In this document: piece after piece, positions 7,897 to 16,633 of the stretch
Layout: each line of letters begins with the position of its first letter
Numbering within the stretch: position 1 is the first letter of the stretch
NCBI GenBank assembly: GCA_019635285.1
Contig: JAHBZS010000028.1
Location: forward strand, 1-60,312
Direction: 5' to 3'
DNA length: 60,312 nucleotides
DNA from: Rubrivivax sp.
GTDB lineage: Bacteria > Pseudomonadota > Gammaproteobacteria > Burkholderiales > Burkholderiaceae_C
Translations under genes and position numbers: made by a program
The notes under the pieces: generated by a model
The model's input: the letters and a program-made list of their open reading frames with translations, nothing else
Told to the model about the DNA's origin: nothing
Databases searched by the model: none

Positions 7897-9069
7897 TCAC
7901 TTGGACTTGCCGGGGTCCTTCATCTGCTTGATGACATCGAACTCGATGTTCCACAGCTGGCCGTCCTTCTTCTCGACCTTGCGGATGTACATGTCCTGCA
8001 CGATGTCGCGCGTCTGCGCGTCGATGAGGATGTTGCCGCGCGGGCTTTCGAAGGTCTGGCCCTTCATCGCGTCCATCAGCGCCTGGCCGCCGGCGCCCTT
8101 GGTCTGCTCCAGGCCCTTGGCGATCAGGCGCATGCCGTCATAGCCGCCCACGGCCATGAAGTTGGGGCGGAACTTGTTCAGCGCCTCGAACTCGGCGACG
8201 AACTTCTTGTTCGCCGGGCTCGGGTGCGCCGCCGAGTAGTGGTGGGAATTGACCACGCCCAGCGCCACGTCGCCCATGTCGGCCAGTTGGTCGTCGTCGG
8301 TCACGTCGCCGGTGGCGATGAGGCGGATGCCGGCCTTGTCCAGGCCGCGCTCGGCGAACTGCTTCATGAACTGCGCGCCCTGGCCCGACGGCAGGAAGAC
8401 GAACAGTGCGTCCGGCTTGGTGTCGCGCACCTTCTGCAGCACCGGCGCGAAGTCCGGGCTGCGCAGCGGCGTGCGTAGTTGCTCCAGCACCTGCCCGCCG
8501 TTGAGCTTGAAGCGGTCGGCGAAGAACTTCTCCGCGTCGTTGCCCGGCCCGTAGTCGGCCACCAAGGTCACCACCTTCTTGATGCCGTTCTTCGGCGCCC
8601 ACTCGGCGATGGCCACCGCCGCCTGCGGCAGGGTGAAGCTGGTGCGCGTGACGAAGGGGCTGGCTTCGGTGATGGCGGAGGTGGCTGCGGCCATGACCAC
8701 CATCGGCGTCTTGCTCTGCGTGGCGATCGGCGCGGTGGCCAGGGCCGACGGCGTGATGCCGAAGCCGGCCAGCGCCACCACCTTGTCGTTGACCACCAGC
8801 TCCTGCGCCAGGCGGCGCGTCTGGTCGGGCACGGTGCCGTCGTCCTTGATGATGACCTCGACCTTGCGGCCGCCGATCTTGCCGCCGGTCTGCTGCTGCC
8901 ACAGCTTGATCCCGCCTTCGATCTGCTTGCCGGTGGAGGCCTGCTGGCCGGTCATCGGCAGGATCACGCCGATCTTGATCGGCTCGGACTGCGCCTGCGC
9001 GGCGGGAAGCATCGCCGCGCCGAGGGCGAGCGCGGCGGCGAGCTGCAGGACATGGCGGCGGTGGGTCAT
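7897..9069 (-). CDS. livK: ABC transporter substrate-binding protein LivK type
   Basis: The 390-residue protein starts with a Sec signal peptide (MTHRRHVLQLAAALALGAAM, cleavage likely after AQA) and continues with PIKIGVILPMTGQQASTGKQ, the typical opening of type-1 periplasmic binding proteins for branched-chain and aromatic acids (ANF/Peripla_BP_6 fold). The ATG at 9069 has AGGAG nine bases upstream. As first gene of the livKHMGF run it probably sits next to the operon promoter in the 134-base gap before 9204, though no clear -35/-10 pair was found. The ligand is not known; the linked PaaG-like hydratase hints at an aromatic or fatty acid. Confidence 0.92.
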   Translation of the reverse strand: MTHRRHVLQLAAALALGAAMLPAAQAQSEPIKIGVILPMTGQQASTGKQIEGGIKLWQQQTGGKIGGRKVEVIIKDDGTVPDQTRRLAQELVVNDKVVALAGFGITPSALATAPIATQSKTPMVVMAAATSAITEASPFVTRTSFTLPQAAVAIAEWAPKNGIKKVVTLVADYGPGNDAEKFFADRFKLNGGQVLEQLRTPLRSPDFAPVLQKVRDTKPDALFVFLPSGQGAQFMKQFAERGLDKAGIRLIATGDVTDDDQLADMGDVALGVVNSHHYSAAHPSPANKKFVAEFEALNKFRPNFMAVGGYDGMRLIAKGLEQTKGAGGQALMDAMKGQTFESPRGNILIDAQTRDIVQDMYIRKVEKKDGQLWNIEFDVIKQMKDPGKSK

Positions 9070-9203
9070 CTCGAGTCTCCTAGAGTGGTGGCAAGGCGGC
9101 TCCGCTTCTGCCGCGGGCTCGCGCACGGAGCGCGATTGTCCACTGCGAGCGCCCGTCACGCGATGCATTTCCGAGCTAGCTGATATGCCGTTGCGGCATT
9201 ACC

Positions 9204-10322
9204 TCAGCCCCACACGTCGGCCGCCGTTTCCACCACCAGCGCGAGCTTGCGCCGCTGGTCCTCGACCGCGATGTTGTTGCCGTGCACGGTGCTGGAAAAC
9301 CCGCACTGCGGACTCAAGGCCAGCTGCTCCAGCGGCGCGTACTTGGCGGCCTCGTCGATGCGGCGCTTCAGGTCGTCCTTGTTCTCCAGCTGGCCGAACT
9401 TGGTGGTCACCAGGCCCAGCACGACGATCTTGCCGGGCTTCAGGAAGCGCAGCGGCCGGAAGTCGCCCGAGCGGTCGTCGTCGTATTCCAGGAAGAAGGC
9501 GTCCAGGTTCATCTCGGCAAGCAGCGCCTCGGCCACCGGCTCGTAGTTGCCCTGCGCGGCGAAGGTGCTCTTGAAGTTGCCGCGGCACAGGTGCATCGCC
9601 AGCGTCATGCCCGCGGGCTTGCGCGCCACCACCTTGTTGATGAACTGCGCATAGCGGTGCGGCAGCTCGTTGGGGTCGTCGCCACGCTGGCGCGCCGCCT
9701 CGCGCATCTTCTCGTCGCACAGGTAGGCCATGTTCGTGTCATCCATCTGCACGTAGCGGCAGCCGGCGTCGTACAGGCTCTTCAGTTCGTCGCCGTAGGC
9801 GCGGGCCACGTCGTCGTAGAAGGCGGGTTCCAGCTCGGGATAGGCGTCCTTGCTGATGCCGGCACGCCCGCCGCGGAAGTGCAGCATGGTCGGGCTGGGA
9901 ATCGTCACCTTCGGCGTCCTGCCCGCGGCCACCTGGCTCTTCAGGTATTCGAAATCGGCCTTCTGGATGTCCTTGACGTGCTGCACCTTGCCGGTGACGC
10001 GGATCACCGGCGGCGCCAGCTCCTCGCTGCCGTCGGGCTTCTTGATGGTCACCGGGATGTCGGTCTTCACGCCGCCCAACTGCTCCAGGAAATCGATGTG
10101 GAAGTAGGTGCGGCGGAATTCGCCGTCCGTGATGCTCTTCAGCCCCACGTCCTGCTGGAACTTGACGATGTCGGTGATGGCCTGGTCTTCGACGGCGCGC
10201 AGCTGCTCGGCACTGATCGCCTTCTTGACGAAGAACTGCTCGCGCGCGTCCAGCAACGCCTTCGGCCGCAGGAAGCTGCCGACATGGTCGGCACGGAAGG
10301 GCGGGGTGCTGCGCTGGCTCAT
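9204..10322 (-). CDS. MetE-like cobalamin-independent methyltransferase (YxjG-type)
   Basis: The 372-residue protein aligns in outline with the C-terminal catalytic half of MetE and with stand-alone YxjG/YxjH proteins. It opens FRADHVGSFLRPKALL and carries the zinc-site pieces MHLCRGN and, near the C-terminus, LSPQCGFSS. Such proteins transfer methyl groups to a thiol, in the classic case homocysteine, but lack the N-terminal half of MetE, and the true methyl donor of this short subfamily is often unknown. A GGAG site precedes the ATG. It is divergent from a vanA-type demethylase gene, and the shared promoter region carries candidate GntR sites, so it may use one-carbon units released there; that is inference. 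Confidence 0.85.
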   Translation of the reverse strand: MSQRSTPPFRADHVGSFLRPKALLDAREQFFVKKAISAEQLRAVEDQAITDIVKFQQDVGLKSITDGEFRRTYFHIDFLEQLGGVKTDIPVTIKKPDGSEELAPPVIRVTGKVQHVKDIQKADFEYLKSQVAAGRTPKVTIPSPTMLHFRGGRAGISKDAYPELEPAFYDDVARAYGDELKSLYDAGCRYVQMDDTNMAYLCDEKMREAARQRGDDPNELPHRYAQFINKVVARKPAGMTLAMHLCRGNFKSTFAAQGNYEPVAEALLAEMNLDAFFLEYDDDRSGDFRPLRFLKPGKIVVLGLVTTKFGQLENKDDLKRRIDEAAKYAPLEQLALSPQCGFSSTVHGNNIAVEDQRRKLALVVETAADVWG

Positions 10323-10377
10323 GGGGGCTCCGTAGATGATGGGTCTGCAACCTTAGCGCAGTTCATGTCAACCTCAA

Positions 10378-10460
10378 TGGATACATTCCGAACACAAAAC
10401 TAAGTATTTACCCTCGTCTTGTCTACAAATCTCGCTGACAGAATTGAGTTTCTGTATACA
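10378..10460. promoter_or_regulatory. Candidate GntR-type operators in divergent promoter region
   Basis: Two palindromes of the form TGTNNACA, TTGTCTACAA (10419-10428) and CTGTATACAT (10452-10461), and a one-mismatch copy TGGATACA (10378-10385) lie in the 157-base AT-richer gap between the MetE-like gene and the vanA-like gene. Centre spacings are 42 and 33 bases, roughly whole helical turns. FadR/VanR-type GntR regulators bind TNGTNNACNA-like sites, and such a regulator is encoded two genes away. Binding itself is inferred. Confidence 0.6.
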
Positions 10461-10479
10461 TTGAGTATTCATCCGAGCC

Positions 10480-11553
10480 ATGAAGCCCTTCCCACTGAAC
10501 GCCTGGTACGCCGCCGCCTATGACGTGGAAGTCAAGGCCGCGCTGCTCAGCCGCACCCTGTGCAACCAGAAGATCGTCATGTTCAGGCGCAAGGACGGCA
10601 GCGTCGCCGCGCTGGAAGACGCCTGCTGGCACCGGCTGCTGCCGCTGTCCAAGGGCCGCCTGCACGACGACCAGATCACCTGCGGCTACCACGGCTTGGT
10701 GTTCAACGGCGACGGCCGCTGCACGCACATGCCCTCGCAGGAGACGCTCAACCCCTCGGCCTGCGTGCGCGCCTACCCGGTGGTGGAGAAGCACCGCTTC
10801 ATCTGGGTGTGGACGGGCGACCCGGCGCTGGCCGACCCGGCCAAGGTGCCCGACCTGCACTGGAACCACGACCCGGCGTGGGCCGGCGACGGCAAGCTGA
10901 TCCACGTGAACTGCGACTACCGGCTGGTGCTGGACAACCTGATGGACCTGACGCACGAGACCTACGTGCACGGCAGCAGCATCGGCCAGCTGGCCGTGGC
11001 CGAGGCGCCCTTCGTGGCCACGCACGGCAACCGCAGCGCCACGGTCACGCGCTGGATGGAGAACATCGACGCGCCGCCGTTCTGGGCCGGGCAGCTGAAG
11101 CACGCCACCGGCTACGAAGGCCCGGTCGACCGCTGGCAGATCATCCGCTTCGAAGCGCCCTGCACGATTGCCATCGACGTGGGCGTGGCGCCGGCCGGCA
11201 CGGGTGCACCGCAGGGCGACCGCTCGAAGGGCGTCAACGGCTACGTCATCAACACCATCACGCCCGAGACCGACAAGACCTGCCACTACTTCTGGGCCTT
11301 CGCGCGCAACTACTGCCTGGACGAACAGCGCCTGACGCACGAGCTGCGCGAGGGCGTGTCGGGCATCTTCCGCGAGGACGAGCTGATCCTCGAAGCGCAG
11401 CAGCAGGCCATCGACGAGCGCCCCGGCTATAGCTTCTACAACCTGAACATCGACGCCGGCTCGATGTGGGCGCGGCGCCTGATCGAGCAGATGGTGCGCG
11501 CCGAGACGCCGGCGCACGAGCGCCCCGGCGTGATCCCGCTGCGCGCCGCTTGA
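10480..11553 (+). CDS. vanA: Rieske oxygenase, vanillate O-demethylase alpha type
   Basis: The 357-residue protein has a Rieske 2Fe-2S motif C49-W-H51 and C68-G-Y-H71, followed by a mononuclear iron motif around DNLMDLTHETYVHG with the expected D, H and H. This order is that of VanA, the oxygenase part of vanillate O-demethylase, which turns vanillate into protocatechuate and formaldehyde. Related enzymes act on dicamba, veratrate or other methoxy-arenes, so vanillate itself is likely but unproven. Its stop overlaps the gntR start (TGATG), and the matching reductase gene follows at 12331, so the three form one operon. Confidence 0.88.
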   Translation: MKPFPLNAWYAAAYDVEVKAALLSRTLCNQKIVMFRRKDGSVAALEDACWHRLLPLSKGRLHDDQITCGYHGLVFNGDGRCTHMPSQETLNPSACVRAYPVVEKHRFIWVWTGDPALADPAKVPDLHWNHDPAWAGDGKLIHVNCDYRLVLDNLMDLTHETYVHGSSIGQLAVAEAPFVATHGNRSATVTRWMENIDAPPFWAGQLKHATGYEGPVDRWQIIRFEAPCTIAIDVGVAPAGTGAPQGDRSKGVNGYVINTITPETDKTCHYFWAFARNYCLDEQRLTHELREGVSGIFREDELILEAQQQAIDERPGYSFYNLNIDAGSMWARRLIEQMVRAETPAHERPGVIPLRAA

Positions 11554-12305
11554 TGAACGCCACCGACATCGCCGAGCCGTCGCAGACGGTGCGCGTGCAG
11601 CTGCGCTTGCGCGAGCTGATCCTGGGCGGTGAGTTGAAGCCCGGTGCGCGCATCGCCGAGCTGACCTTGGTGGAGCGGCTGAACGCGTCGCGCACCCCCA
11701 TCCGCATGGCGCTGGTGCGGCTGCAGGAAGAAGGCTTGCTCGAAGCGCTGCCGCACGGTGGCTTCGCGGTGAAGGATTTTTCCGAGGCCGACATCCACGA
11801 CGCCATCGAGCTGCGCGGCACACTCGAAGGCTTGGCCGCGCGGCTGGCCGCCGAGCGCGGCGTGAGCACCGTGCTGATGACCGAGGCACGCGACTGCGTC
11901 GAGCAGATCGACGCGCTGCTGGCCGCGCCCGAGTTGAGCGAGGCGTCCTTCTCCGGCTACGTGCAGCACAACGGCCGCTTCCACGACCTGCTGGCCGAGA
12001 TGGCCGGCTCGGACATGGTGCAGCGGCAGCTGGAGCGCGCCAAGACCCTGCCCTTCGCGTCGCCCAACGGCTTCGTGCTGGCGCGCACCACCGGCCCCGG
12101 TGCACGCGACGTGCTGGTGGTGGCGCAGGCGCAGCACCGCAACGTGCTCGACGCCATCCGCCAGCGCGAAGGCGCACGCGCCGAGAGCCTGATGCGCGAG
12201 CATGCGCGCAATGCGCACGGCAACCTGCGCGCCGCGCTGGCCGACCACCGCAGCTGGCAGCGCGTGCCCGGTGCCAGCCTGATCCGCCGCCGCCCGCCAC
12301 GCTGA
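11553..12305 (+). CDS. GntR family regulator with FCD domain
   Basis: The 250-residue protein has an N-terminal winged helix (about residues 12-75, with SRTPIRMALVRLQEEGL) and an all-helical FCD ligand domain with conserved histidines near DLLAEMAG and HGN. It belongs to the FadR/VanR group of GntR repressors that respond to organic acids. It sits between the oxygenase and reductase genes of the demethylase, overlapping the first by one base (TGATG) and 25 bases before the second. The obvious target is the 10323-10479 promoter region with TGTNNACA sites. VanR-like repression relieved by vanillate is the working hypothesis. Confidence 0.88.
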   Translation: MNATDIAEPSQTVRVQLRLRELILGGELKPGARIAELTLVERLNASRTPIRMALVRLQEEGLLEALPHGGFAVKDFSEADIHDAIELRGTLEGLAARLAAERGVSTVLMTEARDCVEQIDALLAAPELSEASFSGYVQHNGRFHDLLAEMAGSDMVQRQLERAKTLPFASPNGFVLARTTGPGARDVLVVAQAQHRNVLDAIRQREGARAESLMREHARNAHGNLRAALADHRSWQRVPGASLIRRRPPR

Positions 12306-12330
12306 GAGCCCTGATAGCCCCGCCGAACCG

Positions 12331-13317
12331 ATGAAACACAACGCCCAATGGCATAGCGCCACCCTGCGCGCGCAGCGCGACCTGAGCCCCAGCGTGCGCG
12401 AGTTCGAGATCCGCCCGGAGCGCGGCGTGCGCCCGTGGAGCGTGGGCAGCCACCTCGACCTGCGCGTGCAGGTGGACGGCCGCGAGGAGAAGCGCTCGTA
12501 CTCGCTGGTCGGCCTGCCCGACGGGCCCGGCGCCGACGAGGTCTACCGCATCGCCGTGCGCCGCGCCGACCCCGGCCGCGGCGGCTCACGCTGGCTATGG
12601 AGCCTGCAGACCGGTGACGAGCTGCTCATCGGCGAGCCCAACAACCACTTCGAGATCGGCTGGAGCGCGCCGCACACGCTGCTGGTGGCCGGCGGCATCG
12701 GCATCACGCCGATCCTGGGCATGGCGCAGTTGCTGGCCAAGCGCGGCGCGCCGCTGCGCATGCTCTATGCCGCGCGCAATGCGGCCGAGCTGATCTACGC
12801 CGAGAGCTTGCGCGAGGCGCTGGGCGAGCGGCTGCGCCTGCTGCGCAGCGATGCCGGCGAGCGCCTGGACCTGGACGCCGAGATCGCCGCGCTGCCCCCT
12901 GGCGGCCAGCTGGCGCTGTGCGGTCCCCTGGGCCTGATGGACGCTGCGCGTGCCGCCTGGCAACGCAGCGGCCGGCCGGCGGCCGGGCTGCGCTTCGAGA
13001 CCTTCGGCAACAGCGGCACGCAGCCGGCCGAAGCCTTCTGGGTGGAGCTGCCGCGCCACGGCCTGCGCCTGGAGGTGCCGGCCGACCGCAACCTGCTGGA
13101 CGTGCTGGAAGAGCACGGCGTGCAGACGCTGTCGGACTGCCGGCGCGGCGAATGCGGCCTGTGCGCGATGGACATCCAGTCCGTGCAGGGCACGGTGGAC
13201 CACCGCGACGTGTTCTTCAGCGCCGGGCAGAAGCAGGCCAACGAGCGCCTGTGCGCCTGCGTATCGCGCGTCTGCGGCGGCGGCGTGGTGCTCGATTCGG
13301 CCTTCCGGCCCGATTGA
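12331..13317 (+). CDS. vanB: Vanillate O-demethylase reductase (PDR family)
   Basis: The 328-residue protein has the phthalate-dioxygenase-reductase layout: an FMN-binding domain with RSYSLVG near residue 55, an NAD domain with GGIGITPILGM around 120, and a C-terminal plant-type 2Fe-2S ferredoxin domain with C-RRGE-C-GL-C and a later C-A-C. It passes electrons from NADH to the Rieske centre of the VanA-like oxygenase encoded two genes upstream. Its order after vanA and gntR leaves little doubt about pairing. Downstream, a short GC-rich direct repeat (13323-13351 and 13358-13386) lies before the convergent gene. Confidence 0.9.
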   Translation: MKHNAQWHSATLRAQRDLSPSVREFEIRPERGVRPWSVGSHLDLRVQVDGREEKRSYSLVGLPDGPGADEVYRIAVRRADPGRGGSRWLWSLQTGDELLIGEPNNHFEIGWSAPHTLLVAGGIGITPILGMAQLLAKRGAPLRMLYAARNAAELIYAESLREALGERLRLLRSDAGERLDLDAEIAALPPGGQLALCGPLGLMDAARAAWQRSGRPAAGLRFETFGNSGTQPAEAFWVELPRHGLRLEVPADRNLLDVLEEHGVQTLSDCRRGECGLCAMDIQSVQGTVDHRDVFFSAGQKQANERLCACVSRVCGGGVVLDSAFRPD

Positions 13318-13375
13318 CGCGGGCGCTGCGGCCGGTGCGTCAGGCCCGGCCGACGCGGCGCTGCGGCCGCTGCCG

Positions 13376-13705
13376 TCAGGCCGGCCCGTGCATCGCGCGC
13401 TCGATGGCCTTGCGCGCCTGCTGCTCGGCGTTCAGCGACAGCTCCAGCGACGAGCGGCACAGGCCGGCGTGCTGGTAGTTCAGGTTCTCGTACAGCTCGG
13501 CCGTCGCCGGAAAGGCGTCGAGCAGCGGCGACAGGCCCGCGTGGGACTGCAGTTCCTGCAGTTCCTCGGCCAGGTGGCGCACCACCGATTGGTACTGTTC
13601 GGCGCCGACCGGCTCGGCGCTGCGGTCCAGGCGCTCCAGCAGTTGCGCCAGCAGATGGGCGACGGCGAGCCGGGCCTTCGGGGTGACAGGTTGGGTGGTG
13701 TCCAT
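13376..13705 (-). CDS. Small conserved-looking hypothetical protein
   Basis: A 109-residue acidic, mostly helical protein starting MDTTQPVTPKARLAVAHLL. I do not recognise a domain. It has no signal peptide or membrane segment. It lies 112 bases downstream of fahA on the same strand and could be the last gene of the homogentisate operon, or a separate unit. Its stop codon falls inside the second copy of a 29-base direct repeat that starts after vanB. The coding call rests on composition and on a clean frame that ends sensibly between neighbours. Confidence 0.6.
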   Translation of the reverse strand: MDTTQPVTPKARLAVAHLLAQLLERLDRSAEPVGAEQYQSVVRHLAEELQELQSHAGLSPLLDAFPATAELYENLNYQHAGLCRSSLELSLNAEQQARKAIERAMHGPA

Positions 13706-13817
13706 GTCTCCCAGGTGGGGTCGCGAAGGGCTGCTGCAAGGGCTCGCCGCGAGAGCTCGCGGCAAGGGCCCGCCGCAAAGGGCCGCCGCAAAGGCCCGCC
13801 GAAGGTGCGCGCGCCCT

Positions 13818-15131
13818 TCAGGCCGCCCGCGCCGGCAGCACCGTGCCGCGGCATTCGCCGAAGCCGATGCGCCGCGCGCCGGCGCGTTCGCAGTGCGCAC
13901 GCAGCACCAGCGTGTCGCCGTCCTGCAGGAAGCTGCGCGTTTCGCCGCCGGGCAGGGCCACCGGCTGCTTGCCGCCGACCGACAGCTCCAGCAGCGAGCC
14001 GCCCTGCCCCGGCAGCGGCCCCGACTGCGTGCCCGTGCCCAGCAGGTCGCCGGTCTGCAGGTTGCAGCCGCCGCTGCTGTGGTGCGCCAGCATCTGCGCC
14101 ACGCTCCAGTACGCATCGCGGAAGTTCGAGCGGCTCAGCTCGGCCGGCGCCACGCCCTGGGCGCGCATCGCCTCGGTCTGGATCAGCACCTGCAGCGCGA
14201 TGTCGATCTGGCCGCGCTCGCGGTTGGCCGGCGCGTCCAGGTACGGCAGCGGCTGCGGGTCACCGGCCGGCCGGCTGAAGGGCGCGCGGAAGGGCTCCAG
14301 CGCCTCGCGCGTGACGATCCAAGGCGAGATGGTGGTGGCGAAGCTCTTGGCCAGGAACGGCCCCAGCGGCTGGTACTCCCAGGCCTGCACGTCGCGCGCC
14401 GACCAGTCGTTGAGCAGCACGATGCCGAACCAGTCGGCCTCGGCCTGCGCCATGTCCATCGGCTCGCCGAGCGCGTTGCCGGCACCGACGAACACGCCCA
14501 GCTCCAGCTCGTAGTCCAGGCGCTGGCTGGGGCCGAAGCGCGGCTCGGTGGCGCCCGGCGGCAGCGACTGCCCCGTGGGCCGCACGAAGGCCTGCGGGCT
14601 GACGCCGAGGCTCGACACGCGCCCGTGGTAGGCGATGGGCACCCACTTGTAGTTGGGCAGCAGCGGGTTGTCCGGTCGGAACAGCTTGCCCACCGCGGTG
14701 GCATGGTGGATGCCGGTGAAGAAGTCGGTGTAGTCGCCGATGGCGCAGGGCATGGCCATCTCGGCCTGCGCCTGCGGCAGCAGGCACAGCTCCAGGAACG
14801 GCGCCTGGTCGCTGCCCTCGGCCAGCGCCTGTGACAGCGCGCTGCGCATCAGGCGCCGCGTGGCCGCCGGCGCGGCCATCAGCGGCTTCAATTGGCCTTC
14901 GCTCAGCGGCGCCAGCCACTCGTCGACACCGGGCCCCCACGGGCATTGCGCGCGCGCCAGCTTCAGGTCGAGGATCTGGTCGCCGATGGCCACGCCGATG
15001 CGCAGCGGCTCGTCGCTGCCTTTGCGGCGGAAGGCGCCGTAGGGCAGGTTCTGCACCGGGAAGTCGCTGTCCGGCGCATTCGCCGATTCGACCCAGCTGC
15101 GCAGCGCAGCGTCGTGTGTGGCATCGAGCAT
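13818..15131 (-). CDS. fahA: Fumarylacetoacetase
   Basis: The 437-residue protein is a typical fumarylacetoacetate hydrolase. It carries GDYTDFFTGIHHATAVG, with the metal-binding Asp and catalytic His, LDYELELGVFVG with the metal-binding Glu residues, and NDWSARDVQAWEYQPLGPF. It splits fumarylacetoacetate into fumarate and acetoacetate, the last step of homogentisate breakdown. It begins two bases after the hmgA stop, so it is co-transcribed. Maleylacetoacetate isomerase, the step between HmgA and FahA, is not encoded nearby. Confidence 0.95.
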   Translation of the reverse strand: MLDATHDAALRSWVESANAPDSDFPVQNLPYGAFRRKGSDEPLRIGVAIGDQILDLKLARAQCPWGPGVDEWLAPLSEGQLKPLMAAPAATRRLMRSALSQALAEGSDQAPFLELCLLPQAQAEMAMPCAIGDYTDFFTGIHHATAVGKLFRPDNPLLPNYKWVPIAYHGRVSSLGVSPQAFVRPTGQSLPPGATEPRFGPSQRLDYELELGVFVGAGNALGEPMDMAQAEADWFGIVLLNDWSARDVQAWEYQPLGPFLAKSFATTISPWIVTREALEPFRAPFSRPAGDPQPLPYLDAPANRERGQIDIALQVLIQTEAMRAQGVAPAELSRSNFRDAYWSVAQMLAHHSSGGCNLQTGDLLGTGTQSGPLPGQGGSLLELSVGGKQPVALPGGETRSFLQDGDTLVLRAHCERAGARRIGFGECRGTVLPARAA

Positions 15132-15133
15132 GG

Positions 15134-16423
15134 TCAGGCCTTGAAGTGGTTCTTGAGCGGCGCCCAGCAGTCGGCGTAGTTTGCGTCGCGTGCGCCATCG
15201 CGCAGCGCCCATTCTGTCAAGTGAAAGCGCCAACGGCTTTCGAACATGAAGGCCAGCGTGTGATCCAGCTTGTGCGGCACCAGCGTCGCCGACGAGGCGC
15301 GCTCGAAGGCCTCGGCGTCGGGCCCGTGCGGCACCATGCCGTTGTGCAGCGACGCGCCGCCGGGGCGGAAGCCTTCGGGCTTGGCGTCGTACTGGCCGTA
15401 GACCAGGCCCATGAATTCGCTCATCACGTTGCGGTGGAACCAGGGCGGCCTGAAGGTGTCCTCGGCCACCAGCCAGCGCGGCGGAAAGATCACGAAGTCG
15501 CAGTTGGCGGTGCCCGGCGTGTCGCTGGGCGAGGTCAGCACGGTAAAGATGCTCGGGTCCGGGTGGTCGAAGCTGATCGAGCCGATGGCGTTGAAGTGCC
15601 GCGTGTCGTAGCGCAGCGGCGCCAGCGTGCCGTGCCAGGCGACCACGTCGAAGGGCGTGTGCGACTGCGTCGCCGTCCACAGCGCGCCGCCGTAGCGCTT
15701 GAGCATCTGGTACGGGCCGTTGTCGTCGGCTTCGAAGGCCGCCACCGGTGCCTCGAAGTCGCGCGCGTTGGCCAGGCCGTTGGAGCCGATCGGCCCCAGC
15801 TCCGGCAGGCGAAAGGGGGCGCCGTAGTTCTCGCAGACGTAGGCGCTGGCCGGGCTGTCCACGTCCACCTTGAAGGCCAGGCCGCGCGGCAGCAGCAGCA
15901 CGTGGCCGGGGGCGGCTTCCAGCACGCCCAGCTCGGTGCTCACGCGCAGGTGGCCCTGCTGCGGCACGATGAGCATCTCGCCGTCGGCATTGACCAGCGC
16001 GCGCCGGCCCATCGGCCGGTTCATCAGCACCAGGTGCGCGGCCATGCCGGTCTGCGCATCGGCGTCGCCGTTGACGACCATCGTGCGCAGCCCGTCGACG
16101 AAATCCAGCGGCTCGGCCGGCAGCTCGGCGGGGTGCCAGCGCATCGGGTTCGGCGGCGCGGCCACGCCGTCCTTGGCGCCGGTCTTCCAGCCCCCATGCG
16201 CCAGCGGCGCGTAGCTGCCCACCACCACCGACGGGCGGCGGCGGTACATCCAGCTGCGCCGGTTCTCGGCCCGCGGCGCGGTGAACGCACTGCCGGACAG
16301 CAGCTCGGCATAGAGCCCGTGCTCGACACGCTGCGGGCTGTTGCGCCCCACCGGCAAGGCGCCGGGCACGGCCTCGCTGGCATAGGTGTTGCCGAAGCCG
16401 CTCTGGTAGCGAAGCGGCTTCAT
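15134..16423 (-). CDS. hmgA: Homogentisate 1,2-dioxygenase
   Basis: The 429-residue protein matches HmgA over its full usual length. It starts with RYQSGFGNTYASEAVPGALP, and its C-terminal part carries the iron site: HRNVMSEF with His and Glu, then SLHNGMVPHGPD with further histidines. It opens the ring of homogentisate to maleylacetoacetate using Fe(II) and oxygen. The start overlaps the stop of the small DUF2783 gene (ATGA), and fahA follows after two bases. Confidence 0.97.
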   Translation of the reverse strand: MKPLRYQSGFGNTYASEAVPGALPVGRNSPQRVEHGLYAELLSGSAFTAPRAENRRSWMYRRRPSVVVGSYAPLAHGGWKTGAKDGVAAPPNPMRWHPAELPAEPLDFVDGLRTMVVNGDADAQTGMAAHLVLMNRPMGRRALVNADGEMLIVPQQGHLRVSTELGVLEAAPGHVLLLPRGLAFKVDVDSPASAYVCENYGAPFRLPELGPIGSNGLANARDFEAPVAAFEADDNGPYQMLKRYGGALWTATQSHTPFDVVAWHGTLAPLRYDTRHFNAIGSISFDHPDPSIFTVLTSPSDTPGTANCDFVIFPPRWLVAEDTFRPPWFHRNVMSEFMGLVYGQYDAKPEGFRPGGASLHNGMVPHGPDAEAFERASSATLVPHKLDHTLAFMFESRWRFHLTEWALRDGARDANYADCWAPLKNHFKA

Positions 16424-16623
16424 GCGTGGGCCAGCGTGTTGTCGCGCGCCAGTGCGATGGCCTCGCGCAGCACCGCGCGGTCGCCCACGTGGTTGGCCAG
16501 GATCAGCACCAGCTTGGTGGTGAGCATGTCCGCCTGCTCGTCGCTCAGGCCGCGCTGGCTGTCGATCAGCTCGCGGTAGAAGTCGTCGGCGTCGGCGATG
16601 TTGGGTTGGCGGTTCAGCGGCAT
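16420..16623 (-). CDS. DUF2783 protein, MhaB-like coupling protein
   Basis: The 67-residue protein begins MPLNRQPNIADADDFYRELI and is acidic and helical. Length and position between a flavin hydroxylase and hmgA match MhaB, the small coupling protein of the two-part 3-hydroxyphenylacetate 6-hydroxylase described in Pseudomonas putida; this is from memory of that system, not a search. The ATG at 16623 was preferred over a longer frame to 16683, which would overlap the hydroxylase gene. It overlaps hmgA by four bases. The partner is presumably the flavoprotein encoded immediately upstream. Confidence 0.8.
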   Translation of the reverse strand: MPLNRQPNIADADDFYRELIDSQRGLSDEQADMLTTKLVLILANHVGDRAVLREAIALARDNTLAHA

Positions 16624-16633
16624 CGCGGCTCCT

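Noticed and set aside
10323-10479. Cobalamin or SAM riboswitch before the MetE-like gene
   Set aside because: Only 157 bases, AT-rich, with short palindromes and no conserved riboswitch boxes seen.
13323-13386. 29-base direct repeat between vanB and the small hypothetical gene
   Set aside because: Only two imperfect copies; most likely a local duplication without function.
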